Shown: piece by piece, positions 53,836 to 63,164 of the stretch
How positions within the stretch are numbered: the stretch's first letter is position 1
Layout of the letters: each line of letters starts with the position of its first letter
From: Bacteroidales bacterium
GTDB taxonomy: Bacteria > Bacteroidota > Bacteroidia > Bacteroidales > F082
Length of the DNA: 64,000 nucleotides
NCBI GenBank assembly: GCA_014860665.1
Contig: JACZJI010000126.1
Coordinates: 1-64,000, forward strand
Direction of reading: 5' to 3'
Translations under genes and position numbers: made by a program
Notes under the pieces: generated by a model
Databases searched by the model: none
What the model saw: only the letters and a program-made list of their open reading frames with translations
Told to the model about the DNA's origin: nothing

Positions 53836-54921
53836 ATGAAAGGTCAAAGACAAACCATAATAATCGGTACCGGAAAGTACATTCCCACTCAAGTAGTCCC
53901 TAACAGTTTTTTTCTTGATTTCAAATTTTATAATGAAAACGGAGAAACTTTCGAGAATGATCCGGGAGATATTATAGAAAAATTCGAAAAGATAACAGGT
54001 ATCAGGGAGCGGAGATGGATTACCGATGATTTGGTGGCTTCTGATCTGGGATATTTTGCAGCTAAGGATGCTTTGGAATCTTCCGGAATTGACCCTGAGA
54101 GTCTTGATTACATAATTTTTGCTCACAACTTCGGCGATGTGCCGGCCTCCAACAGACACACAGATCAGGTCCCAACACTGGCCTCAAGAGTAAAACATAA
54201 ATTAGGTATTAAAAATCCCAGAACCATTGCCTATGATCTTCCATTCGGATGTCCGGGATGGGTGCAGGGCATGATTCAAGCCAATTATTTCCTTAAATCA
54301 GGCGATGCAAAACGTGCCATGGTCATTGGAGGTGATACGCTTTCCCGTATATGTGATCCACATGACCGTGACAGCATGATTTATGCTGACGGAGCCGGAG
54401 CTACTATCATAGAAGCTGTGGAAACTGAGGATCAGGTGGGGATCATTTCGCACAGCATGCGAAGTGATACGGTTGAGCATGCTTTTGAGTTATGGATGGA
54501 TAGTTCTTATAATCCAAAATACAGTGGTAATGAGGTCTACCTGAAGATGTACGGAAGAAAGCTATACAATTATGCATTAACCCACGTGCCCGATACTGTT
54601 AAAGAAAGTATCGATAAGGCAGGACTTTCTATTGAAGATATCGACAAGATACTCATTCATCAGGCCAACGAAAAAATGGACGAAGCTATTGTTCAACGTC
54701 TGTTTAAGTTGTATGGACACAGATCTTTCCCAAAAGAAAAGATGCCCATGACCATCTCCTGGCTTGGAAATAGTTCTGTGGCCACTGTTCCTACTTTGTT
54801 GGATATTATTAGTAAAGGGGAGATGGAAGGACAAAAGTTGATCCCCGGCAGTTACATTGTTCTGGCTTCGGTTGGCGCAGGTATGAACATCAACTCCATC
54901 GTTTACAAAATTCCGGAATAG
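53836..54921 (+). CDS. 3-oxoacyl-ACP synthase III-family condensing enzyme
   Basis: 361-residue KAS III-like thiolase-fold enzyme with the Cys-His-Asn triad: Cys139 (PFGCPGWVQGMIQAN), His275 (ILIHQANEKM) and Asn312 (LGNSSVATVPT). Longer than housekeeping FabH (about 320-330) because of an insertion after FLDFKFYNENG. It stands alone between the PAP2-type and AcvB/VirJ-type genes, so it may make a specialised fatty acyl or lipid rather than start normal fatty acid synthesis. Confidence 0.9.
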   Translation: MKGQRQTIIIGTGKYIPTQVVPNSFFLDFKFYNENGETFENDPGDIIEKFEKITGIRERRWITDDLVASDLGYFAAKDALESSGIDPESLDYIIFAHNFGDVPASNRHTDQVPTLASRVKHKLGIKNPRTIAYDLPFGCPGWVQGMIQANYFLKSGDAKRAMVIGGDTLSRICDPHDRDSMIYADGAGATIIEAVETEDQVGIISHSMRSDTVEHAFELWMDSSYNPKYSGNEVYLKMYGRKLYNYALTHVPDTVKESIDKAGLSIEDIDKILIHQANEKMDEAIVQRLFKLYGHRSFPKEKMPMTISWLGNSSVATVPTLLDIISKGEMEGQKLIPGSYIVLASVGAGMNINSIVYKIPE

Positions 54922-55156
54922 AATCTAAAATATTAATTTTTTAAAAAACAATCGAAAGGCTTGATATTCTTACGAAAGGGTAATTATTTTTTTTGATTGC
55001 CATCTTGTCTTTGAAAGAATTTTCTCAAAACTCTTCTTTTTTTTTCTTTACATAATTTAAGAAAGTGATTTTGTAAACTACTTGATTTTTGATGAAAAAA
55101 TTAGGTATTTTGCGCCGCTAAAATTGAACGTCTAAATCATTAAATATCAGTAGACA

Positions 55157-56548
55157 TTGAGAGTAGTATTAATAAGTTTGCTTCTATGGATGTATACTGG
55201 TGCGTATGCCCAGTCCGTAAAAGTTGAAACGCTTCCCTCCGAAAAATTCGGCGCCTTAACTATATATAAACCTGCAAACCCGAAAGAGCTTGTCTTTTTC
55301 ATTAGTGGAGACGGAGGTTGGAAATATGGAGTGATAGGAATGGCTAAAGCTTTGGCAGAAAAAGGTGCCATGGTGGTAGGAATCAATATAACGCATTATT
55401 GGAGGTCAGTTCAGAATTCCAAAGAACATTGCGTTTACTTGTCTGAAGATTTTGAAGCATTAAGCAGATATCTGCAAACGAAGTATAAGTTTGATACATA
55501 CCATAATCCTATATTGGCAGGATATTCATCAGGCGCCACATTGGTTTATATGCTCTTGGCAGAGGCTCCTAACGGGACCTATAAAGGAGGAATAGCACTC
55601 GGGTTTTGCCCTGGCTTTAGCACGAAAATGAAACTGTGCGAGGGAAGCGGATTGCATTATGCTTCAACCAACAAACCCGGACAATTTGTTGTCTTGCCTC
55701 GCAAGGATATGGACACCCCTTTTTATGTACTGGATGGAAAATTTGACGAAATATGTCCTCCTGATTCTTATAAAGAATTTATGAAGTCGGCATCTTCAAC
55801 CAAATTGATAGAGCTTCTTAAAGTAGGACATGGTTTTACAAAACCCAGAAACTGGATGCCGCAGTTTTTGGCTAGTTACAACGAGATTGTAAATCCTGTA
55901 ACTATAAAATCATATTCACCCGATTTCCCTATTGATATCGTTGATTCGCGTGAGAATCCTGATATGCCTTTGGTGTTTAGTATTTCAGGAGATGGGGGAT
56001 GGAAAGGTTTTATTCATGGTCTCAGTATAGATCTTTCCAAAGATGGTATGCCAACAGTAGGACTGGATGCTCTTTCTTATTTCTGGAAACAAAAAACACG
56101 TGATCAGGTTGCTGCTGATGTTAGTAGTATTGTGAGCCATTATCTGACTGAGTGGCATCGTAAATCGTTTATTCTGGTGGGATATTCCTTCGGTGCTGAT
56201 GTTATACCTTTTGTAGTGAACCGCCTTCCTGAACAATTGAAGAACAAATTGGATATGATAGTTCTGCTTTCGCCGGATGCACATGCTGATTTCGAATTTC
56301 ATTTTGCCAGTTGGTTCGACCGTTCCAGTTCAGAGGCTTATCCTGTGTTGCCGGAATTACAAAGAATGCAGCACATCAATACCCTTGTATTTTTCGGACA
56401 GCAGGAAAAAGATCATCTTGCTTTTGAACTTCCCAAAGAGTTCAAGGTGGTTTTTGTTGCCGGAGGCCATGGTTACGAAAACAATCATGCCCATATCTCA
56501 CAGGTTATTGTAAATACACTGGAATATTTTAGAAGCCAGGAGCCATAA
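55157..56548 (+). CDS. AcvB/VirJ-family protein with two alpha/beta-hydrolase-like halves
   Basis: 463 residues, periplasmic by its signal peptide (1-19, TGAYAQ). Two repeated halves each contain SGDGGWK and a GxSxG nucleophile: GYSSGAT (Ser124) and VGYSFGAD. Candidate His residues are GHGFTK and GGHGYENNH. The family includes Agrobacterium AcvB/VirJ; AcvB has been reported to hydrolyse lysyl-phosphatidylglycerol (family knowledge). The next gene downstream is an MprF-type synthase, so this is likely the matching hydrolase. Start is TTG at 55157, chosen as the only start before the signal peptide. Confidence 0.82.
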   Translation: MRVVLISLLLWMYTGAYAQSVKVETLPSEKFGALTIYKPANPKELVFFISGDGGWKYGVIGMAKALAEKGAMVVGINITHYWRSVQNSKEHCVYLSEDFEALSRYLQTKYKFDTYHNPILAGYSSGATLVYMLLAEAPNGTYKGGIALGFCPGFSTKMKLCEGSGLHYASTNKPGQFVVLPRKDMDTPFYVLDGKFDEICPPDSYKEFMKSASSTKLIELLKVGHGFTKPRNWMPQFLASYNEIVNPVTIKSYSPDFPIDIVDSRENPDMPLVFSISGDGGWKGFIHGLSIDLSKDGMPTVGLDALSYFWKQKTRDQVAADVSSIVSHYLTEWHRKSFILVGYSFGADVIPFVVNRLPEQLKNKLDMIVLLSPDAHADFEFHFASWFDRSSSEAYPVLPELQRMQHINTLVFFGQQEKDHLAFELPKEFKVVFVAGGHGYENNHAHISQVIVNTLEYFRSQEP

Positions 56549-56624
56549 CCATCTGTCTAGGCCCTGAAGCATGTGATTAATAATTACTGATTGACGGTTT
56601 ATAATTTCTTAATGGCGGAAATCA

Positions 56625-56653
56625 TTGTTATCCGGGCATTTTTTTTAACTTTG
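56625..56653 (+). promoter_or_regulatory. Promoter of the mprF-like gene
   Basis: TTG at 56625-56627 and TAACTTTG at 56646-56653, 18 bases apart, match both halves of the Bacteroidota consensus (-33 TTG, -7 TAnnTTTG). Leader of about 75 bases. This is the best-matching promoter seen in the window. Confidence 0.6.
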
Positions 56654-56734
56654 AGGGTCTTGGCAAATGGAACAACCTCAGCGTTATTTTTATGGAAATC
56701 AAAACCTGTTTTTGAATAGAAAAACCTGTTTTTC

Positions 56735-59368
56735 ATGAATTTTAAACCAATAAAAAATCTTATTCCGAAATTTCTAAGACAGGGGGTGAAACCCAGTTTT
56801 AAAAGTAATACCAAAATCATAGCGCAGTTCGCGCTGACTTCGCTCTTTATTGCGCTGGGTGTCGTGTTCTTAAAAAATGAGCATTCTGAGATTGTCAACG
56901 TAAGGAGTGTACTGATCTCTGCAAAGATATCATGGATAGTCGCAGGAATTCTGTCTACGGTAGTGTATATTTTGCTTCAGGGATTGATGTATGTTTATTC
57001 TTTTGCGACGGTCAGACTGAAAGTTTCGTTGAAAGATGCAACGCGATTGTTCATCAAAAGAAATTTTGTAAGTGTGTTTTTGCCTGCCGGTGGAATTTCT
57101 TCTTTGGCATTTTTCACAAGTTCCATCACCGACAAATCCATCAAAAAATCACAGATTCATTTTGCCTCTTCCATTTATGGTTTTGTGGGAATTCTTACAG
57201 TGGTGATTGTGGCAATCCCCGCGTTGATTTATTCCAATTTCAGTGGCGGTTCTTTTGGGGCAAATGAGTGGTACGCACTGTTATCTATCGTTGTACTGAT
57301 GGTAGCGTTAATTGCTATTTTTCGTTCTATTCGTCAAAAAGGTTATTTCTTTACACTTCTTGTAAAGTTTTCGCCTGAAGCGGAAGCTTTTATAAACGAT
57401 CTACAGGAACACCAGATTGATAACCGCCAGTTTATATACACGATCATTACATCCACTGTAATTGAGATTGTTGGTATTGCCCAGGTTTACGTCGCTATGA
57501 TTGCGCTGGGACTTCACACATCATTGCCTGCTGCTCTGATGGGATACATCATTTCCGTAGTGTTCCTGATAATTTCTCCATTCTTGAGGGGGTTGGGGCC
57601 TGTTGAGGTTTCCATGACCTATATACTGGTTCAGTTTGGATTTTCCAGTGTGCAGGCCATTGCCGTTACATTGCTTTATCGCTTTTTCGAATTCTGGCTT
57701 CCCTTGGTTGCCGGTGCGCTTGTATTTGTTTCCAAAGTCAATAAATTTTTGCTTCGGATTTTACCGGCACTATTCCTGGTGTTGCTGGGCGTTTTAAATA
57801 TCGTTTCGGTCCTTATGCCTAACATTCATGCCAGGGTGTTGTTGCTGAGAAGTTTTTTGCCACCTCAGTTTCTCTATACTTCTGATTTACTTGTGATTTT
57901 TGCCGGGTTGTTTTCTCTGGTTACGGCCACTTACATGCTGAAAGGGTTACGGACTGCCTGGTGGTTTGCTTTGTTTTTGAGTATTTTGTCTTTTGCAGGA
58001 AATTTTACCAAAGGCATCAGCTACGACCAGTCCATTTTTGCCCTTATCGTGATTGCAACTTTGATTATTACCAGAAAACAATATATCATCCGATCTGATC
58101 CCAAGCTCAAAAATGTGGGTATTCTCACTGCTGTAATGGTGATGCTGGCTGTATTTATGTATGGTATCCTTGGATTCTATTTGCTGGATAAAAAACATTT
58201 CAATATCGATTTCAGTTTTGTCCAGTCTATGCAATATACCCTGCAAAACTACTTCCTCATAAGAAGTGATACACTCATACCGCGAGATCATTTTGCCAAA
58301 TTTTTCCTGCTTTCTATGAATGTAAGTGGGTTTTCATCTCTCGCTTTTCTGATTTACACTTTCGTGAGATCTTTTATTCCCCACAAAAGTGTTTCCGATG
58401 AGGAGTTATCTGAAGCCACTGCTTTGATGGAATCATACGGAAATTCAGCATTGGATTATTTCAAAACCTACAGCGATAAAATGCTTTTCTTTTCGGAAAG
58501 CAGGAAGGCATTTCTTTCATACAGGATATCCGGGCACTTTGCCGTGGTACTGGAAAATCCGGTAGCTGCCAACAAAGAGGAAATGAGTCGCTGTATTGAG
58601 GAGTTCGACAAATACTGTTACCAGAACGGATTGACTAATATTTATTACCGTGTGCCTGCTGATTCATTGGATGTTTATACCAATCTGAATAAGAAAACCA
58701 TGTTCATCGGACAGGAAGCTGTAGTGGACCTTACTATGTTCAGCATGACGGGCAACAGCAAAAAATCACTGCGTAACGCGCTGAACAAAATCAAGGGTAG
58801 TGGATATACTACCACAGTACATACTCCGCCTGTGAAAGAAGGTGTGATTCAAAAACTGAAGTTGGTCAGCGATGAGTGGCTTGAAGATACAGGAAGAAAA
58901 GAAATTGTTTTCTCGCAGGGACTTTTCGATTGGGAAACAATCAAAAATCAGGAAATTATTACTGTTGAAAATGAGGAAGAAAAAATTGTGGCTTTCCTGA
59001 ACATCATTCCCGATACAGTGAAGGAGGAAACTACTTACGATCTGATGCGTAAAACCAAAGATGCCCCCAACGGAGTGATGGACTTTATTTTGATAGCTCT
59101 GTTCGAACATGCTAAAAACAGTGGTTACCGCTATGTGAATTTGGGATTTGCCCCCATCAGCATGGCAAATGAAACCAAAACCTTCCCTGAAAGGGCTATG
59201 AAGTTCGCCTACAACAGACTGAAAGCACTTTCACAACACAAAGGTATCCGCGATTACAAACAGAAGTTCGACCCGGAATGGACTGACCGATTCCTGATTT
59301 ATGATCACGATTATGATCTGTTCCAGGTTCCTACTGTATTGGCAAAAGTGATTAAATCGGAAGGATAG
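56735..59368 (+). CDS. mprF: MprF-type phosphatidylglycerol lysyltransferase/flippase
   Basis: 877 residues: about 13 TM segments in the N-terminal two thirds (flippase domain, with FLPAGGISSLAFF near residue 110) and a C-terminal soluble DUF2156-type synthase domain (about 555-877). It would transfer an aminoacyl group from tRNA to phosphatidylglycerol and move the product to the outer leaflet, reducing negative surface charge and giving resistance to cationic peptides. The amino acid is not determinable; an ornithine lipid or other acceptor is possible. It follows the AcvB/VirJ-type gene by 186 bases with its own promoter. Confidence 0.88.
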   Translation: MNFKPIKNLIPKFLRQGVKPSFKSNTKIIAQFALTSLFIALGVVFLKNEHSEIVNVRSVLISAKISWIVAGILSTVVYILLQGLMYVYSFATVRLKVSLKDATRLFIKRNFVSVFLPAGGISSLAFFTSSITDKSIKKSQIHFASSIYGFVGILTVVIVAIPALIYSNFSGGSFGANEWYALLSIVVLMVALIAIFRSIRQKGYFFTLLVKFSPEAEAFINDLQEHQIDNRQFIYTIITSTVIEIVGIAQVYVAMIALGLHTSLPAALMGYIISVVFLIISPFLRGLGPVEVSMTYILVQFGFSSVQAIAVTLLYRFFEFWLPLVAGALVFVSKVNKFLLRILPALFLVLLGVLNIVSVLMPNIHARVLLLRSFLPPQFLYTSDLLVIFAGLFSLVTATYMLKGLRTAWWFALFLSILSFAGNFTKGISYDQSIFALIVIATLIITRKQYIIRSDPKLKNVGILTAVMVMLAVFMYGILGFYLLDKKHFNIDFSFVQSMQYTLQNYFLIRSDTLIPRDHFAKFFLLSMNVSGFSSLAFLIYTFVRSFIPHKSVSDEELSEATALMESYGNSALDYFKTYSDKMLFFSESRKAFLSYRISGHFAVVLENPVAANKEEMSRCIEEFDKYCYQNGLTNIYYRVPADSLDVYTNLNKKTMFIGQEAVVDLTMFSMTGNSKKSLRNALNKIKGSGYTTTVHTPPVKEGVIQKLKLVSDEWLEDTGRKEIVFSQGLFDWETIKNQEIITVENEEEKIVAFLNIIPDTVKEETTYDLMRKTKDAPNGVMDFILIALFEHAKNSGYRYVNLGFAPISMANETKTFPERAMKFAYNRLKALSQHKGIRDYKQKFDPEWTDRFLIYDHDYDLFQVPTVLAKVIKSEG

Positions 59369-59400
59369 AACACTGATTTTGACAATCGAATCAGTGTTCT
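59367..59400. terminator. Bidirectional terminator
   Basis: AGAACACTGATT / AATCAGTGTTCT, a perfect 12-bp stem with a 10-base loop. It begins inside the mprF-like stop codon and lies just before the convergent aldo/keto reductase gene's 3' end. Confidence 0.75.
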
Positions 59401-59407
59401 ATGCAAT

Positions 59408-60484
<1,077 letters not shown>

Positions 60485-61411
60485 TCAACTGGTGATCCTT
60501 CTCATCTCGCTCTTCAACTTCTTTTTATTTTCGGGATCCGAGGATGAATGACCGGCTATTGTGATATTCAAAGTGGAATTTTTTAATCCGGCATGCAAAC
60601 GGAATGCCTGGGTAGGGGGACAGATGAAATCAAAACGTCCCTGAACAATGGTAGTCTTAATGTCTTTTATCTTATCTACATTTTTCATAATGAAATCTTC
60701 GGACAGAAAGCACCTGTTTTTGATGTAATAAGCTTCCAGAATGGCCATTGATTTATAAGAAAGGGTATCAAGCAAATCATCGGTACTTTCAATTTTCCTG
60801 ATAGTGTAAAAAGACATCTCGTACAAGGCCCATTCGTAAGCATATTTGTTGCCTAATTTTTCGTCTTTGGAAAGCATTTGCCGTAAGTAATAATCTACAG
60901 GCTTTTCTCCTTCTTTTACCAGGGCAGCAAAGCGGTTCCAAACATCCGGGAAAAATTCTTTGATCCCTCCGCCGATGTAATGTTCAATCCCATAATCGTT
61001 GGCGAGCCAGATTCCTCTTAGGATCAGCCCGGAAACCCTTTCAGGATGATGAATGGCATACACAAGTGCCAGTGTACTTCCCCACGAACCGCCAAATACA
61101 TACACTTTTCCAAAATTCAGTGTGTCTAAAATCAGGTTGATGTCTTTTACCAGATGCTGGGTGGTGTTGTTTTCAACAGATCCAAACGGTTTGCTTCGCG
61201 ATGTCCCGCGTTGGTCGAAGAAAAGCACATTGTACCTGCGTTTATCAAAAAACTGTTTATCACTGTCAGAAAATCCTGCGCCCGGCCCGCCATGAAGGAA
61301 TAACACCGGAATTCCTTTGGGATTTCCATACAGTTCATAATATAATTCATGTCCGTCGCCTACCGGGATGTATCCTTTTTGGTAGGATTCTATATTTTTT
61401 GGAGCAGCCAT
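60485..61411 (-). CDS. Proline iminopeptidase (alpha/beta hydrolase, S33)
   Basis: 308 residues. Releases N-terminal proline from peptides. Oxyanion segment HGGPGAG, DQRGTSRS, nucleophile elbow GGSWGSTLAL (Ser109), likely acid in RFDFICPP and His in AGHSSSDPEN. The start ATG gives the usual MxxxxYxxGY N terminus. Cytoplasmic. May be in one unit with the aldo/keto reductase downstream. Confidence 0.9.
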   Translation of the reverse strand: MAAPKNIESYQKGYIPVGDGHELYYELYGNPKGIPVLFLHGGPGAGFSDSDKQFFDKRRYNVLFFDQRGTSRSKPFGSVENNTTQHLVKDINLILDTLNFGKVYVFGGSWGSTLALVYAIHHPERVSGLILRGIWLANDYGIEHYIGGGIKEFFPDVWNRFAALVKEGEKPVDYYLRQMLSKDEKLGNKYAYEWALYEMSFYTIRKIESTDDLLDTLSYKSMAILEAYYIKNRCFLSEDFIMKNVDKIKDIKTTIVQGRFDFICPPTQAFRLHAGLKNSTLNITIAGHSSSDPENKKKLKSEMRRITS

Positions 61412-61515
61412 TTGTTTTTTCCGCCGAAATTAAGACTATTTGCCGGAAAGTGTCTTTTCAAAAGGGAAATTCTGATGATTCCTTATAAACGTCAACCTCC
61501 GATTTGCATCTTCAA

Positions 61516-61929
61516 TCAATCCTGCCTGATCAGATTATACACAATCCCTCCGGAATTGGCTGATTTTTGTACTTGAAGGTGAGTTCCGTCAAACAGATAG
61601 TTATATTTTCCGCTTAACGAATATCCTGTAATATACATGGCAGGAACGATTAAAAACAAGGTGTCCTTGAAAAATAAAGTACTTTCGGTGATTTCTATAT
61701 GGCCTGCACCATAGTTGTAGGGCAAACTTGTGTTGCAAACATAAATTCCATTCGAAATAGTGAGCGTTATTGACCCCATGGCATCATTCGGTGAATGCGG
61801 CATATTGAAAGTGCCCTGATAATTCCCGTCAAAAAGTGTTTTGCGTTCATAGTTTGTTTTACGACATCCCAGAGAACATACAAAAGCCAGAGCAAGAAGA
61901 ATGAGTGCCGGGTTGAAATGAGGTTTCAT
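61516..61929 (-). CDS. Small lipoprotein of unknown function
   Basis: 137 residues with a lipoprotein signal (lipobox LGC, Cys22). The mature part is beta-rich (GNYQGTFNMP, GSITLTISNGIYVC, YDGTHLQV-like strands), similar in texture to small lipocalin-like lipoproteins of Bacteroidota, but no family is recognised. Same strand as the iminopeptidase, 104 bases upstream of it. Confidence 0.7.
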   Translation of the reverse strand: MKPHFNPALILLALAFVCSLGCRKTNYERKTLFDGNYQGTFNMPHSPNDAMGSITLTISNGIYVCNTSLPYNYGAGHIEITESTLFFKDTLFLIVPAMYITGYSLSGKYNYLFDGTHLQVQKSANSGGIVYNLIRQD

Positions 61930-62143
61930 GACGTTTAAGTCGTTAAGGGGTTATTTTATAGTATTTCAGGTACTATAAAATTAGTTATTTATTGGGTGCT
62001 AACTATTTAAAATTTTCCGGAAAAATATTCTGATTGGTTTCAGTTTAGTTGAATAATAACGCCTTTAAATGTGTGACCTGTTTAATCGTTTTATAAGATA
62101 AAGAAACAAGGTTAAAGCCCTTTCTCTGTTTATTAAGTATGTT

Positions 62144-62374
62144 AAAACAATGGGAAACTGACCTAAAACAATGGGAAAATGGGTTAAAGTAGCATGAAAA
62201 TTCGGTAAAGTAGCATGGAATAACAGCATAAACACATTACACTGGGGCAAAGTAGCATTATACTATGGTAAAACAGCATGATATTATAGAGAAGTAGCAT
62301 TATACTATGGTAAAGTGACATAAAACTACCGGGAAGTAAAATGAAAGTTTGGGGAAGTAGCACAAAATTGAGTC
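62144..62374. repeat. 21-bp periodic array, 11 units
   Basis: Units begin at 62144 and then every 21 bp to 62354. Consensus is close to TAAAGTAGCAT followed by about ten AT-rich bases, often ACTATGG. Two units at 62249 and 62291 share CATTATACTATGG exactly. The first two units have AACAATGGG in place of AGTAGCAT. Stop codons (TAA on plus, TAG on minus) occur in the unit, so the array is not coding throughout. It fills most of the 494-base gap (61930-62423) between two lipoprotein genes. Confidence 0.85.
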
Positions 62375-62423
62375 AAAATAATAGGTTTTATACCTGATAC
62401 GATATAAATTGAAAGTTTGAGGA

Positions 62424-63023
62424 TTATTTTTCTCTGCTGAAATTCAGATCCTCCGAAACTTTCCGTGCAGTCTTGTTGCTTTTAAAACCACTGATGATGG
62501 CCATGCCGTTTCTTATTTCTCCATTGATAAGAGGCATGGAGTATATCTGATTGTCGATGACAAATGCCAATTGGTTTCCAATGTTTTTTTTGGTTAAATC
62601 GGCCCATTTTTTTGACCCGGTAAAATTAAAGTAGAGCGTTACATTATTTCCGTCCGCTTCAGCTTTACTGATATTGTTGTTATTAATCACAGCGTTGGGA
62701 CTAATGGCAACTATTGCATAGTATTTTTGATCCTCGTCGACCGGGTAATAGGTCTTAACAATTTTAAGATACTGTGCTGAGAAATCAGATTTAAGAGCCA
62801 TGGAATCATCCTTTGTGATGTATCCGATGATAAATTGTGATTGACTGTTTTCCAATTGAACACCCTTGGACCTCAGGGTGTCGAGTATGGCTGCGGGGAT
62901 CGTGTTCACTTTTGCAATCTCATGTATCCCAAAGGTCACTTTTTGTCCGGCAGGTTTTGTTTCACGGTGACACGAGCATAGTAAAAACAAGAATATTGCA
63001 GAAACATAAAATAGTGGTTTCAT
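62424..63023 (-). CDS. Lipoprotein with SecD P1-head-like domain
   Basis: 199 residues with a lipoprotein signal (lipobox CSC, near residue 18). The segment LAFVIDNQIYSMPLINGEIRNG followed by AIISGF resembles the periplasmic P1 head subdomain of SecD (pattern LAIVLDGxVxSAPxI...GxxQISG), here without any SecDF membrane part. Standalone P1-head lipoproteins are seen in Bacteroidota; their role is not established. Its 3' end faces the 21-bp periodic array. Confidence 0.7.
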   Translation of the reverse strand: MKPLFYVSAIFLFLLCSCHRETKPAGQKVTFGIHEIAKVNTIPAAILDTLRSKGVQLENSQSQFIIGYITKDDSMALKSDFSAQYLKIVKTYYPVDEDQKYYAIVAISPNAVINNNNISKAEADGNNVTLYFNFTGSKKWADLTKKNIGNQLAFVIDNQIYSMPLINGEIRNGMAIISGFKSNKTARKVSEDLNFSREK

Positions 63024-63164
63024 GGTTTTATTTTTTTTCGTTTTATAAACAAAATGTGTCCTGGAACAATAAAAGTCACAAGCCAGGCAAGCCAGTAATC
63101 CAAAAAAGATGCACCCCGCTATAATCAGTTTATGGCGAAGAATGGTTCCGGTCCTTATAAAGAG

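Noticed and set aside
62065..62250. 61-residue ORF on the minus strand with seven-residue repeats (FHATLPN, FHATLTH, FPIVLGQ)
   Set aside because: The heptads are a by-product of the 21-bp array. Other units of the same array contain stops in that frame, and no start signal or signal peptide is convincing.
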